A DNA stretch of 64,000 nucleotides, taken from assembly GCA_007922225.1 (NCBI GenBank), contig ML680048.1:41592-105591 (forward strand). Direction: 5' to 3'. A model generated the notes under the pieces. It saw only the letters and a program-made list of their open reading frames with translations, had not been told where the DNA came from and searched no databases. Shown in pieces: positions 51,677 through 62,492 of this stretch; within the stretch, counting starts at the first letter, position 1, and each line of letters starts with the position of its first letter. Origin of the DNA: Emydura subglobosa (lineage: Eukaryota > Chordata > Testudines > Chelidae). A program made the position numbers and the translations under genes.

Positions 51677-53160
51677 CTGCACAGAGACAGGGAGGGCATC
51701 AAAAAGGAGGCTGGATTGTGGAACCATGGTCCTGATCTAATCCCACAGGCCAGCCCTCTTCTGGTTTAGGTCAGACCCTTGGGTCCCCCAAGCATGGTGT
51801 CCCCCAAATCAGCCCCTCACCCCACCCCACCCAACCTTCCTCTGGATCAGCCCCTAACCCCGGCCGGCCTTGTCTGGTGAGCTCATACACAGCCATCCGT
51901 CTGTCTGTCTGTCTGTGGGTCACCCCTTGGCCATCTGCCCTGTCAGAGAACTAGGCTAGGGATTCCTTAGCAGCCCCGGCCCCATTTTCCTGCCGCCTGA
52001 GACTCGCCTGAGCCTTATGGCTTATTCTATTTCCCTGCCCCGTTCTCACTACTGGAACGGCAAAACTTTTTCAGCAAATACCCAATTTGCCGGAAAATGC
52101 AATTCCCGGAAAAGGAGACAAGTTTCATTCTGGCCACTGTGAAACGAAGCATCTTAACTTTTTGTTTGGAAACTCTGTTTTGTGTAGAAGTGGAGGGAGT
52201 TATTCTTTTTAAATACTTTTTTTAAAAAGTGTGGAAAAAAACCCTACTAACCAACCTGAAATGAAATGAAAAAACACCCCCCCCAAAATTGTTTTGGTTT
52301 GAAGGAAGGGGCTGAAAACGAATGAAAAAGCACGAGGAAAAATAAAAGGATTCTGGATCAACTTTTTGTTTCAAATTTACATTTTGGGTTCAAAACGCTG
52401 CTAATTAAAGAAAATAAGGGTGAAAAACACCTGAAAAGGGCCCAAAATGGAACCCAAAATGGGAAAAAAATTTGCCTCAGGCCAAAGGAAACAGCCCAAA
52501 GCAAATGAAAAACGGAAACCTTTTGGCTTGGAATCAAAGTATTTTTAGGGTTTTCCCTTGGGCGAGAAAGAAATCCTTTTTGGTAGGAACCCAATCTCCC
52601 CCTCCCCCGGATTTTACGCTTTGGCCGCTGAACCAGAAAGTCAATGGTTCGCTCGGCCGGGCGGTTCCTTTATTTCTCTGGCAGGCATTTTCCCCAGCCC
52701 GCAAATCGTTTGCTAGCCTCGTCCTGGCCTCTCCCCAGTTTGCTGCTGCCCCTTTTAAAGTGCACGCGCCAGAGTTCGGTGCAGGAGCTCAGTATCCTCC
52801 GGGAAATAACACGCCCAGTCCTGGCTCACCATGGCCCTGTTCACGCGGCCAGGGATGGCACTAGACTCTTGTGCCGCAGTTACGCACGGGGAGTTCGGGG
52901 ATGGGCCATGTCAGATTGAAATAAAGTTTGGCTGGAGAATTTCACCCCAGCGGGGATGGGAGTGAAGCTGCTTTAGGAGGGAATCTTGGTTCTCTGGTGT
53001 TTAGGTCTGGGGGTCCCGGGGACACCAAAGACAGCATTAACATCCCTCCGCAAGCTTTCCTAAGCCCCCAAAGGCTAACTTGGGTCTCAGCAGCATTGAA
53101 AATCCGGCAGCTTAGTAAGAGATCTTCTGAGTGTCAGAATGGGTTGGCCACATATCGGCA
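51677..53160. other. Noncoding region upstream of copy E
   Basis: Exon 1 of E should lie here but no signal-peptide exon with a proper donor is visible. 52000-52620 is A-rich with AAAATGG-type short repeats. No gene. Confidence 0.5.
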
Positions 53161-53162
53161 CC

Positions 53163-53209
<47 letters not shown>

Positions 53210-53230
53210 CCTCCATCTGTCCGTCCGTCC
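53163..53230. repeat. (CTAT)n / (GTCC)n microsatellite
   Basis: About twelve CTAT units followed by CCGT/CTGT units. Confidence 0.95.
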
Positions 53231-54680
53231 GACCGTCTGTCTGTCTATGTCTGAAGAGATCTCTGAGCCATCAGTGATTATTGTCGAGAACTCATTGTCA
53301 ACGGGAAGGAACCCAGAGGACCCAACAAAGGCAAAGATTGCATTGATCTATAAAGAGGGGAATATGGGAACCCAGGGAATTATAGACCAGTCCCCATTAT
53401 TTTGGAAAGAGAATGGAGCAAATAACCAAACATTCAAATTCTAAGCGTCTAGAAGCAACATGCCTTTGCCAAGAACACAACACGGCAAACCAACCTCGCA
53501 CCCTCTGACAGGGTAACAAGTCTTGTGGATAGGGCGAAGTGGTGGATGTGATTCATCTCAACTTTAGTAAGGCTTTTGATACCGTCTCGTATAACCTTCT
53601 CATACACAAATTCGGGAATACAGTCTAGATGGAGCCACTCTAAGGTGGGTGCATGACTGGTTGGAAAAACCGTTCCCAGAGAGTACTTATCAGTGGTTCC
53701 CAGCCAAGCAGGAAGGGTGTAACGAGTGGGTTCCCGCAGGGATCAGTTCTGGGTCCGGTTCTGTTAAATGGTTTTTAGACAATGGTGAAGAGATGACCCT
53801 TTGAAAGTATGCAGAAGACACCCAGCTGCGAGGGGTTGCGAGCGCTGTGGAGGACAGGGTTAGAATTCAAAACGATCTCAGCAAACTGGAGAGATGGTCT
53901 GAAATAAACAGGCCGCAAGTGCAATGATGCAAAGCACTCTATTTAGGGAGGAATAATCAGTTGCAGAAATAGAAAATGGGAAGTGACTGCCGAGGAAGGA
54001 GTGCTGGAGAAAGGGACCTGGGGTCAGAGTGGATCATAAGCTAAATATGAGTCAGCAGTGTCACAGCCTTGCAACGAAAAGCAAACATCATTCTGGGATG
54101 TATTAGCAGGAGTGTTGTAAGCAAGATCACAGAAGTAATTTTCCTGCTCTATTCCGCACTGATTAGACCTCAACTGGAGTATTGGGTCCAGTTAAGGGCA
54201 CTGCAATTCAGGAACATTGTGAACAAAATGGAGGAAGTCCAGAGGAGAGCAACAAAATGATTAAAGCTCCAGAACACATGGCCTAGGAGGGGAGACTGAA
54301 AAAACTGGATGTCTTTAGTCTGGAGAAGAGAAGACTGAGGGGGGACATGATAACAGTCTTCAACTACCTAAAAGCTGTTATAAATAGGAGGGTGATAAAA
54401 TGTTCTCCTTAACCGCTGAGGATAGGACCAGAAGCAACGGGCTTAAATTGCAGCAAGGGCGGCTTAGGTTGGACATTAGGAAAAACTTCCTAACTGGCAC
54501 AGTAGTGAAGCAGTGGAATAAATTGCCCAGGGAGGTTGTGGAATCTCCATCATTGGAGATTTTTAAGAATAGGTTAGATAAACACGTGTCACAGATGGTC
54601 TCAGACCTGCCTCAATGCAGGAGATTGGACTAGATGACATACTGAGGTCCCTTCCAGTCCTATCTAGCTATCTAATATTT
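53230..54680 (+). mobile_element. Decayed CR1-like LINE
   Basis: Plus-strand fragments: [18 protein letters not shown] near 53560-53620, GSVLGPVLL near 53745, then QRKANIILGCISRSV, RPQLEYWVQL, and FLTGTVVKQWNKLPREVVE at 54490-54545. The 3' tail (GGACTAGATGACATACTGAGG) is at 54625-54675. Many frameshifts; older than the copy at 1062-4060. Confidence 0.85.
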
Positions 54681-54804
54681 GAATTGTTCAGATCTTATTT
54701 GTTTAGTTAAATTAGTTTGTTGATTTAATTCTGGGTAATTGTTTCAGGTTAGGTTGAGGGTAAGAGGGTGAGACAATGTTGCAAATGTCTTTCTGATGGT
54801 GGAA

Positions 54805-55435
54805 AAGCCCATCCATCCATCCATTTTGATACCCCTCCATTCATCCATCCATCCATCCCTTATCCACCACTTCATCCATCCATCCTCCTACTCCTCCATC
54901 CATCCTAAAATCCATCCATCCATCCCCATACACACCCTTTTACCCATCCATCCTTCCTCAAATAAAGAAAGGGCCATCTCCCTACACCTCCATCCCCCGA
55001 CACTTCCATTCATGCATCCATCCTCCTACATATCTTCTACCCATTCATCATTCCCTCAACACGTCAATGCATTGATCCATCCATCACGCTACACCACTTT
55101 CATCCATCCACCCATTCGTACGTCCATCCAAATCCCTACACGCCCATCCCCCTACACATCAGTCCATCCATCCCCCTCCACAGCCTCCATCCATCCATCT
55201 ATCCCCCTCCACAGCTTCCATCCATACATCCATCTGCATACACACCCTTCTACCCATCCATCCATTCGTCCCCAAACAAATCCATCCATCCATCCATCCC
55301 AGCCATCTGTACATCCATCCCTCCATCCATCCATCCATCTATCAATCCCCATAGACACCCTTCTCCCCACATATCCATCCATCCATCCATTGATCCATTC
55401 ATGCATCCCAGCCATCTGTACATCCATCCATCCCC
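54805..55435. repeat. (CATC)n long degenerate tetranucleotide array
   Basis: More than 600 bp dominated by CATC/CATT units, interrupted by CCCCTACAC-type and AAATAAAGAAAGGGCC segments. It generates long low-complexity His/Pro/Ser open frames that are not genes. Confidence 0.95.
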
Positions 55436-55439
55436 ACAC

Positions 55440-55990
55440 CTAGATCCATAGATTCCAAGGCCAGAAGAGACCATTTTGATCATCTAGTTTGATCCCCTGT
55501 ATAGCACAGGCCATACAACTTCCCCCAAATAATTCCCAGAGCAGATCATTTCGAAAAAAACATCCAGTCTTGATTTAAAAATTGTGAATGTCAGAGAATC
55601 CACCACCACCCTTGGTATATCGTCCCAGTGGTTAATTATTTCTTATTTCCAGTTTCAATTTGTTTAGCTTCAGCTTCCAGCCATTGGATGGTGTTAGCCA
55701 TTCCTCTGCCAGGTTGAAGAGCCTGTTGTTAAAAATTTTGTTCCCGTGTTTGTACTTACAGACTGTGATCATGTCACCCAATAACCTTCTCTTTGTTAAG
55801 CTACACAGATTGAACCCTTTGACTCTGTCACTATAAGGCAGGTTTTCTAATCCGTTAATTGTGCTTGTTTCTCTTCTCTGACCCTGTTCCATTTTACCAA
55901 CCTCCTCCTTGAATCCTGGGCCCCGAATGTACACCGGGATCCCAGAAGCCGTCACACCAGGGCCAAAGCCAATGGTAAAATAACCTCTCT
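55440..55990 (-). mobile_element. CR1-like LINE 3' fragment
   Basis: Minus strand: 3' end at about 55440 (inverse of AGATCCATAGATTCCAAGGC), then the C-terminal region with LFNLAEEWL and YSDRVKGFNLCSLTKRRLLG. Confidence 0.75.
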
Positions 55991-56166
55991 ACTCCTAATC
56001 GAGATTCCCCCGTTTATGCATCCCAGGATTGCCTAGTCCCTTTTGGCCGAAGTGTCGCACTGGGAGATCACATTCAGCTGATTACCCACCGTGACTCCCA
56101 TATAAAAGTGGAGCAGCAGGACAGAAGTGGCACAGGCCTGGCCCATCCAGCGATTCCCGGCAGGAC

Positions 56167-56291
56167 TCAGGGCTCCAGCTTCCTCATCATCTTCTGAATC
56201 CAGGGGATGAAGGTAGAGACTCTTGTGTACACCCCGGGAGGGGTGATAGGCCCCCAAGAGACGATGCCCTGGGCTGTTTGCCCGCACACCA
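56167..56291 (-). pseudogene. Copy F, last-exon fragment of a chymase-locus serine protease
   Basis: The minus strand reads VCGQTAQGIVSWGPITPPG and [21 protein letters not shown], then TGA at 56169-56167. The part of exon 5 with GDSGGPL is missing and replaced by a short TATTTGAACTAAACACCA tandem repeat (56290-56370). Ser214-Trp215-Gly216 is more conventional here than in C and D. It may belong with the first exon at 60578-60515. Confidence 0.85.
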
Positions 56292-56370
56292 TATTTGAAC
56301 TAAACACCAAATTTGAAATAAACACGGATCCAGATTTGAACTAAACACCATATTTGAACTAAACACGGCT
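56290..56370. repeat. Short tandem repeat ATTTGAACTAAACAC
   Basis: Four imperfect copies of about 18 bp (AT(A/C)TTTGAA(C/A)TAAACAC) directly at the break of the copy F exon 5. Confidence 0.8.
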
Positions 56371-57840
56371 CCTCTAAAAACGCAATGGGAGGAGGAACTA
56401 GGCCAATTATTTTCTGCTAACTAAGTGGAAACAAATTTTCACCAGCGCTCCAGCCTGCTCCTTGGACCTACATTTAAGATTAATTCAGCAGCAAATCACA
56501 TGGAGGATGTGTTGGACCCGTGTTCAAAACAGGTGCTACTAAGTAAGACAAATATTGGTGCTGCGATTCAGAAGTTGGTTGCTTAACCCATATGCTCTGG
56601 GAAAGCTCCTAGACCCGTGGGCTTTGGGCGGAACTGAAGGGGAGAGGTCATTTTTTCCCTATCAAATAAAATTAAACATGTAATTTTCAACTGAATGGGT
56701 GTTAATTGGAAGCGGAATAAATCTGAAATACTTTGGCTAAGCAGAGCACTAATAATGGCGAACTCCAAAAAGCGACCAACAACCAAAGAAGATTGGAGCC
56801 TGGACTTCCTAAGCTTGGGAAGAAATGGAGACCATTACAGAGATACCCCAGAAACGTTGTCAAAAATATGGGATACTTTCCTGGACGTATCTGAATGATC
56901 CGATCAAATGCATGGGCAGCCTTCACCTCCCCCTCCTCTCTGCCCACTTCCTTCCTCTCCCGTCTCTATCTCCGGCCTCTGAATTTTGCTTCTAGTCTTT
57001 CTCAGAATTCAGTAATTTTTCTTCTGTTGGATTTTTATAAGTATCTCAGGTTCGTTAATTGTGGCTTACAATAAGGGATTGATATTCTAACCACTCATAT
57101 TAGAGATAACGAAATGTTTCACTCATAGCTAAGGTGAGGAAGCAAATACTTAATATTTTCGGGACGTTTATATAGCATAAAATGTATATGTATATTTTTT
57201 CTTTTTCTTTTCTCACTCTCTCCAGATGTCTTTTTAAAAAATTAATAAAATATGAATAGGAGAACAAATTCCCTTTGGCGTTTTCAAGGAAAAGTAGAAA
57301 TTTCCCGTGGAAAAACTCTGAACAAATCTCAACCAAGCTGGATGAAACCAAAACTCGACATTCAGTGTAAAGACAGCGGGGTGGAGGGGAGAGAAGGGCA
57401 AGGAAGAACTAGTGAAGCTGAAGGACAGGGCTGGCACACGACGGAATGGGGGTAAACTGGCAGGGATGGATGGGCTAGCTGGCCCCTGGGAAGTTTTTAA
57501 CACTACAGGCCCGGTTGAAATCAATATCAGGGCAGCCACATTCAGAGCTGAACCAGTCGAATGACAGATGTGGGTTAAAATCAGTTTAGTTAAAACTGTG
57601 CAAGTCTGTGAGTCGCTCAGACCTGAACGTTGGCAAAGATGACTCAGGGATGTTGGTTTGGCTTCCAAATCAATGAGGGAGGTTTGAAAATCTGAGGCCG
57701 TCATTTCTATATTGTCCCCCGTTGTGCTGCACACGGCACAGACCCCAACCAATATGGGAGCCCCTCTTTGCGCTTGTTGTGGCACCGTCCCTTCCCTAAA
57801 GAGCTTCAGTTTAAAAGTTTCAGACAAATGAAGAAGGAGG
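56371..57840. other. Intergenic region with an L1-type fragment
   Basis: Apart from the LINE piece at about 56450-56900, the region is AT-rich with no supported exon. Confidence 0.5.
56450..56900 (+). mobile_element. L1/Tx1-type LINE ORF2 C-terminal fragment
   Basis: The plus strand reads ALIMANSKKRPTTKEDWSL and DTPETLSKIWDTFLDVSE then stop, matching the order (aKk.iL.nW...P....W ... F.k.W.pFl.y.) at the end of L1 ORF2 proteins. Confidence 0.65.
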
Positions 57841-57960
57841 TAGAACCCAGGAGTCCTGGCTCCCAGCCTCCCCGCTCTAACCACTAGACCCCACTTCTCT
57901 CCCAGAACTGGGGATAAAACCCAGGAGTCCTGGCTCCTGGCACCCACTTAAGATCCCCTC
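57840..57960 (-). repeat. tRNA/MIR-like SINE unit
   Basis: Two inverted units: CCCAGGAGTCCTGGCTCC, CTCTAACCACTAGACCCCAC, CTCCCAGAACTGGGGATAAA. Confidence 0.65.
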
Positions 57961-58650
57961 TGTCTCTCTCCTGTTCTCAGTCTCCCTCTCTGTCTCACAG
58001 GGGCTTTATCTGGGTACCATCTCCGCCGCCTGGGCTCCCGCACCCACACCTCCAAACCCTTCCCGAGCTGGGTCTGGGGAGGCAGCGATCACCCTGGCAG
58101 ATGCATCTGACTCTGGGGAGGAGCCACAATTTGCAAAGAGCCCAGAGAGCTCCCGATTCCCCGTCAGTCAACAGCCCCAGCCCCAGGAGGAGAAGAAAGG
58201 CCGCAGCACCAGGATGAGGATCAGCATCACCAGTGTCTTGGAAAAACGAACTCCCTTGTGCCTCCACCCCGGGGGATTCATAGAGCCACTGGCAAACCCC
58301 AAGTCACGTACACGTATGCTCTGGGTTCATGCAGGGTCCCCGTGAAACATCAGCCTCTGGCTGCTGACACATCGAGGACACGACGGAGGGAGCTGGTGGC
58401 TGGAAAACAACCTCCCTCCAGAGGCAGTAGCCCACGGGGGAAAGAACCTCTGGGACAGGGCGTCTCCTCCCCTAGAACTTCTGGAAGCAGAGGCAGGAAC
58501 CCAGCACATCTGGCGCCACGATCCCCTGCACCTCGCCCGGCTTCTCCGCTCCAGCAGCTCATCTGGGGGGAGAGCAGCCGGCACTGAATCACCCACTGGG
58601 TTGCCTCGGCTCCACACTTCCTTCCCAGCACGCGTCTCAGAGCAGCGAGT
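57961..58650. other. Unassigned sequence
   Basis: On the minus strand 58280-58140 reads MNPPGWRHKGVRFSKTLVM followed by a hydrophobic Leu/Ile run that then hits a stop. It looks like a signal-anchor segment, but no downstream exon or family match can be shown. Otherwise nothing recognisable. Confidence 0.3.
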
Positions 58651-59090
58651 CCCTTCTGCAGACTGAACAAGCCCAGTTCCCTCAGCCTCCCCACATAAGT
58701 CTTGTGCTCCAGCCCTCTAATCCTTTTTGTTGCCCTCCGCTGTACTCTCTCTAACTTCTCCACGTCCTTGTTGTAGTGGGGGGCGCAAAACTAGACACAA
58801 TACTTCAAATGTGGCCTCACCAGTGCCAAATAGAGGGGAATAGTCACTTCTCTCAATCTGCTGGCAGTGCTCCTACTAATGCAGCCCAATATGCTATTAG
58901 CCTTCTTGGCAACCAGAGCACACTGCTGACTCATCTCCAGCTTCTTGCCCTCTGTAACCCCCTGGTCTTTTTCTACTGAACTACTGCCTAGCTCGTCAGT
59001 CCCCAGTCTGTAGCTGTGCCTGGGATTCTTCTGATCTACGTGCAGGACTCCGCACATATCCTTTTTGAACCTAATTGCGAAGTTCAAGGA
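58650..59090 (-). mobile_element. CR1 LINE fragment, minus orientation
   Basis: Minus strand: [54 protein letters not shown], then [20 protein letters not shown]. It joins directly to a plus-strand CR1 part at about 59090. Confidence 0.9.
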
Positions 59091-59525
59091 AAATGATGAG
59101 GGGCTGGAGCACATGACTTATGAGGAGAGGCTGAAGGAACTAGGCTTCTTCAGTCTTTAGAAGAGAAGAGTGAGGAGGGATTTGATAGCAACCTTTAACT
59201 ACCTGAAAGGGGGTTCCAGGGAGGATGGAGCTAGGCTGTTCTCAGTGATGGCAAATAACAGAACAAGGAGCAACGGTCTCAAGTTGCAATGGGGGAGGTC
59301 TAGGTTGGACATTAGGAAAAAGTTTTTTCCCTAGGAGGGTGGTGAAGCACTGGAATGGGTTACCTAGGGAGGTGGTGGAATCTCCATCTTTAGAAGTTTT
59401 TAAGGCCCAGCTTGACAAAGCCCTGGCTGGGATGATTTAGTTGCAGTTGGTCCTGCTTTGAGCAGGGATTGGACTAGATAGCGCCTGAGGTCCCTTCCAA
59501 TCCCTATCTTCTAGGAGTCTATGAT
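59090..59525 (+). mobile_element. CR1 LINE 3' fragment, plus orientation
   Basis: Plus strand from ATGATGAGGGGCTGGAGCAC to the tail AGGTCCCTTCCAATCCCTATC. Includes [18 protein letters not shown] and [21 protein letters not shown] codons with stops. Head-to-head inversion with the preceding fragment. Confidence 0.9.
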
Positions 59526-60514
59526 TAGTCCAGGCAGTCCCCAGTAGGCTGCTTTCGTGGGTGCTTCTCCTTCCCCATCAGCTCACAGTGACCAGACATT
59601 GAAGCTCCAAGCCCGACCCGCTAAAGTTTTGATGTAATGGAAAATTGTGATTTTTTTACTATTGGCATTTTTCTCCCAAAGCCTCATCTCGAACTTGACT
59701 GAATTACTGTTGTGAAATGGATTCACCCTCCCCCCTCACAGCCCTCCATCAATTCTGGGTAACTTTTAAGTGAAAGTTTTCAGGTTTCGATCCCTGTAAA
59801 AGGAAACACGTCGGGAGGTTTTTCCCAAGGAAAAATTTTTAAAAAACTTTTCATGATCAGCTGTGAACAAGTCTTTACGCAGGTGAGTGGGTGTGTTAGA
59901 AAACCAACCTTTAACACATGGTTGGTCTTTGCATTAGGGCAGCGCCTAGACCAAGATCATGGCCCCTCCTGTGCCAGGAGCTGAACAGACCCTGACAGAG
60001 ATCAGGGTCCTTTCCCCTCATTGTGCCAGGCCTTACACATCTCCACAATCCCTGACCCAAAGGGTGTCTGTTTCAAACAGAGACAGGAAGAATCGTTCTT
60101 CCCAATTGCATCGATGGGGAAACTGAGGCCCTGGGAGATTGTTCCTTCACCTGCCTAACACAACTGGGGGCCCATCAGTGTTCTGTGCAAATCCCTGTCC
60201 ACAGAGATCCTGCCCAGAGGTGGGAACTGCTCCCAGATTTCTTGGATCCCAGCCTGGCGCTTTAGCCCCATGGCCGGCGTCCCTGTGTGGGGCACGGACT
60301 GGCAGAGGAGTTCCCAAGGAGCCTGCGGCAGCTGGGACACCCAGCCCCTTGGGCTGCTGTGAGAGCCCCAGCGGCACTCAGGAGAGGCTCCGGGGTTTTC
60401 TAGTGTCCCCTTGGCCCAGCAGGATCGGGGGGGGGGGGACCCTCATTGCTGCCCACATCTCCCGCTGTGGGGCAAGGGCCCCTCTTTCCATGGGCCCCGA
60501 TCCCCCCCACTCAC
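59526..60514. other. Noncoding region downstream of copy F exon 1
   Basis: Exons 2-4 of copy F should lie between 60515 and 56291 but none (no IIGG, AHC or AGWG coding block) is visible. 59930-60140 contains a dispersed repeat (AGGGCAGCGCCTAGACC...ATGGGGAAACTGAGGCCC). Confidence 0.55.
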
Positions 60515-60578
60515 CAGCCCAAGCCTCTGAGTGCAGGAGAGGGGCCTCCGGGAGCAGTACCAGGATCAAGAGCTGCAT
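60515..60578 (-). pseudogene. Copy F, first exon (signal peptide) of a chymase-locus serine protease
   Basis: Minus strand from the ATG at 60578: MQLLILVLLPEAPLLHSEAW, then Ala and Gly|GTGAGTGG. The exon is 64 nt and ends in phase 1, exactly like exon 1 of B, C and D. An upstream ATG at 60590 is in frame but the 64-nt length argues for 60578. No exon 2 follows, so the gene is broken; the only other recognisable piece is the last exon at 56291-56167. Confidence 0.75.
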
Positions 60579-60629
60579 CGTCAGAGCCATCCAGGGATGG
60601 GCACGGAGCCTCTGCCTCAGCCCTGGGAG

Positions 60630-60635
60630 TTATAT
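60630..60635 (-). promoter_or_regulatory. TATA box of copy F exon 1
   Basis: ATATAA on the minus strand (CCATATAACTCCCAGG), about 52 nt before the ATG, as in the other copies. Confidence 0.65.
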
Positions 60636-60639
60636 GGCC

Positions 60640-61089
60640 TGGGAGGGAGGGCAGGGCCTGCCGACCACAGGGGTACGGACCCTGCTGCCGTGGATCCCTC
60701 GCCCCAGATGGGCTGGGTGCAGACACCCATTGGGAAGCCTCAGGTCACAGCTACGCCCACATGGGGCAGGGATTTCCTCTCTGCTCTGGTGAGCAAACCA
60801 CGTAGCTGAGAATGTGGCTAACACTCCCCCCCCCCCCCCCACCCGACCAGTGTTAGAAACACCCCTGGGCTGTTCCTCACCTCGATTCCCAGACCCAGAG
60901 ATTGCAAGGCCAGGAGGGGCCACTGGGTCTTTGCAGCCTGATGCCCTGGGCACCCCAGAGTCCAGAACCCACCCAGCAACTCCGGCCTCAAGCCCCACAC
61001 CGTGGTGACGCTGGGGCAGGTGTCTGGAGAGAGACGCCGCATCTCCAGGGAAAGAGGCTCCATGGCAGCCCCAGGTCAGCTGCTCCCCT
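60640..61089. other. 5' flank of copy F, no gene
   Basis: Mostly GC-rich unique-looking sequence with a C run at 60828-60841. No exon or repeat family recognised. Confidence 0.5.
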
Positions 61090-61565
61090 GGCTCTGCGTT
61101 CATAGAAAGGCTGTAATGTGCTAAGTACAATGGTGATGTTTCTGTGCATGTGTTATGTGTGTAATGGAAGTTATGGCTATGGTTGCTATATCTGTATTTC
61201 AAAGTGTGCTGTGTCTGGGCGACTCCCCAGACAGGAAGGCTGCAGCACTACCCTGCTTAATGGCCCATTAACAAATTCACAGGTACAATGGGCCCAGGGG
61301 GAGAAGCCAGGGATACACCTGATGAGTTACCAGGACTTGCTCATGTGACTCTGGACTCCATTTTGGTTCCTGTGAAATTCCACAAGCAGCATGGCACAGA
61401 CCAAAGGACAGAAAAGGCAGCTGCCCGGGATCCATTTTGTCTTCAGTCGGGTTCAGCTTTCAGCCACCAACGTATCTCTGGATCAAGTCATCTGCAAGTG
61501 AAACTGTGAAACAAAGGACTGAGACCCAGCCAGATACTGGATGTTCACCAGAGGGACTGTACAGC
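61090..61565 (+). mobile_element. Partial Gypsy-family LTR fused to the olfactory receptor
   Basis: Plus-oriented and homologous to about 39593-40040 of the solo LTR: AGGCTGTAATGTGCTAAGT, TGATGAGTTACCAGGACTTG, CATGTGACTCTGGACTCCAT, then GGATGTTCACCAGAGGGACTG. It stops directly before the first olfactory receptor codons at 61569. Confidence 0.78.
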
Positions 61566-61568
61566 AGG

Positions 61569-62492
61569 AACCACACAGTGGTGACACACTTCTTCTTCGT
61601 GCCTTTCTCCAACCTCCTTGTGCTCTGTGTTTCCCTTTTTTTCCTGGTGCTGCTGATGTACCTCCTTACCATAGTGGGGAATATGCTCATCATCACGCTC
61701 ACGCTGGTGGACCTTGCCCTTCGCTCCCCCATGTATTTCTTCCTCCGGAACTTGTCCTTCCTGGAAATTGGTTACACCTCGTCCATCATCCCCAAGATGC
61801 TGGTGAACTTCCTCTCCGAGGACCAGAGCATCTCCTTCCTGGGCTGCACCACTCAGATGTATTTCTTCATCTGCTTGGGGATCACAGAGTGCTGACTATT
61901 GGCCGCCATGTCCTACGACCGTTATGTGGCCATATGTCACCCTCTGCACTACACGGCCATGATGAGCAGAGCGGTGTGTTTCCAGCTCTCAGCGGTGTGC
62001 TGGCTCATCGGGCTGCTGGTGGGTGTCGAGCAGACAACTCTCATATTCACTCTGCCCTACTGCGGGCCGAACAGGATAAACCACTTCTTCTGCGACCTGT
62101 CCCCGGTGCTGAAGCTGGCCTGCGCGGATACCTACAAGAATGAAATTTCTATTTTCATCAGCTCTGTTCTCTTCATCATGGTGCCCTTCCTGCTCATCCT
62201 TGTGTCCTACCTCCACATCCTCCATGCTATCCTCAAGAGACCATCAGCCATGGGCAGGAGCAAAACCTTCTCCACCTGCTCCTCCCACCTCATCGTGGTT
62301 ACCTTGTTTTACGGCTCCGCCATCGTGACGTATCTGAAGCCCAAATCCAGCAACTCACTCAACACTGACAAACTCCTTTCCCTGTTCTACACGGTCATGA
62401 CCCCAATGTTGAACCCTTTGGTCTACACCCTGAGGAATAAGGAGGCGAAGGAAGCCCTGAGAAGGGTGATGGCCAAAAAAATATTGGTTTGA
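61569..62492 (+). pseudogene. Class II olfactory receptor pseudogene (family 6/10-like), 5' end lost and one stop
   Basis: Intronless GPCR frame: [16 protein letters not shown] (N-terminus), TM1 region with [12 protein letters not shown]2 [17 protein letters not shown], the TM3 end with MSYDRYVAICHPLHY (MAYDRYVAIC motif), the TM5 FISSVLFIMVPFLLIL region, KTFSTCSSHLIVV (TM6) and MLNPLVYTLRNKE (PMLNPxIY, TM7); ends KKILV and TGA at 62490-62492. Lesions: no initiator ATG, because an LTR fragment abuts codon 1 of the recognisable frame, and TGA at 61893-61895 just before the YDRY motif (GITEC-stop-LLAAMSYDRY). The rest is open. Known function would be odorant detection in olfactory neurons. The family 6/10 assignment is from motif similarity only. 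Confidence 0.93.

Noticed and set aside
51860..51910. CTTGTCTGGTGAGCTC as the exon 1 donor of copy E
   Set aside because: It resembles the exon 1 donor (GTCTG|GTGAG) but lies on the plus strand, opposite to copy E, and no signal peptide precedes it.
54796..55443. A 215-codon open frame rich in His, Pro and Ser, and its antisense frames rich in Trp, Met, Asp and Gly
   Set aside because: Entirely the product of the (CATC)n array; no start context, splice sites or conserved motif.
57995..58280. Possible signal-peptide or signal-anchor exon on the minus strand
   Set aside because: The hydrophobic run ends in a stop in one frame and needs a frameshift in the other; no matching downstream exon. 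Recorded only as unassigned.
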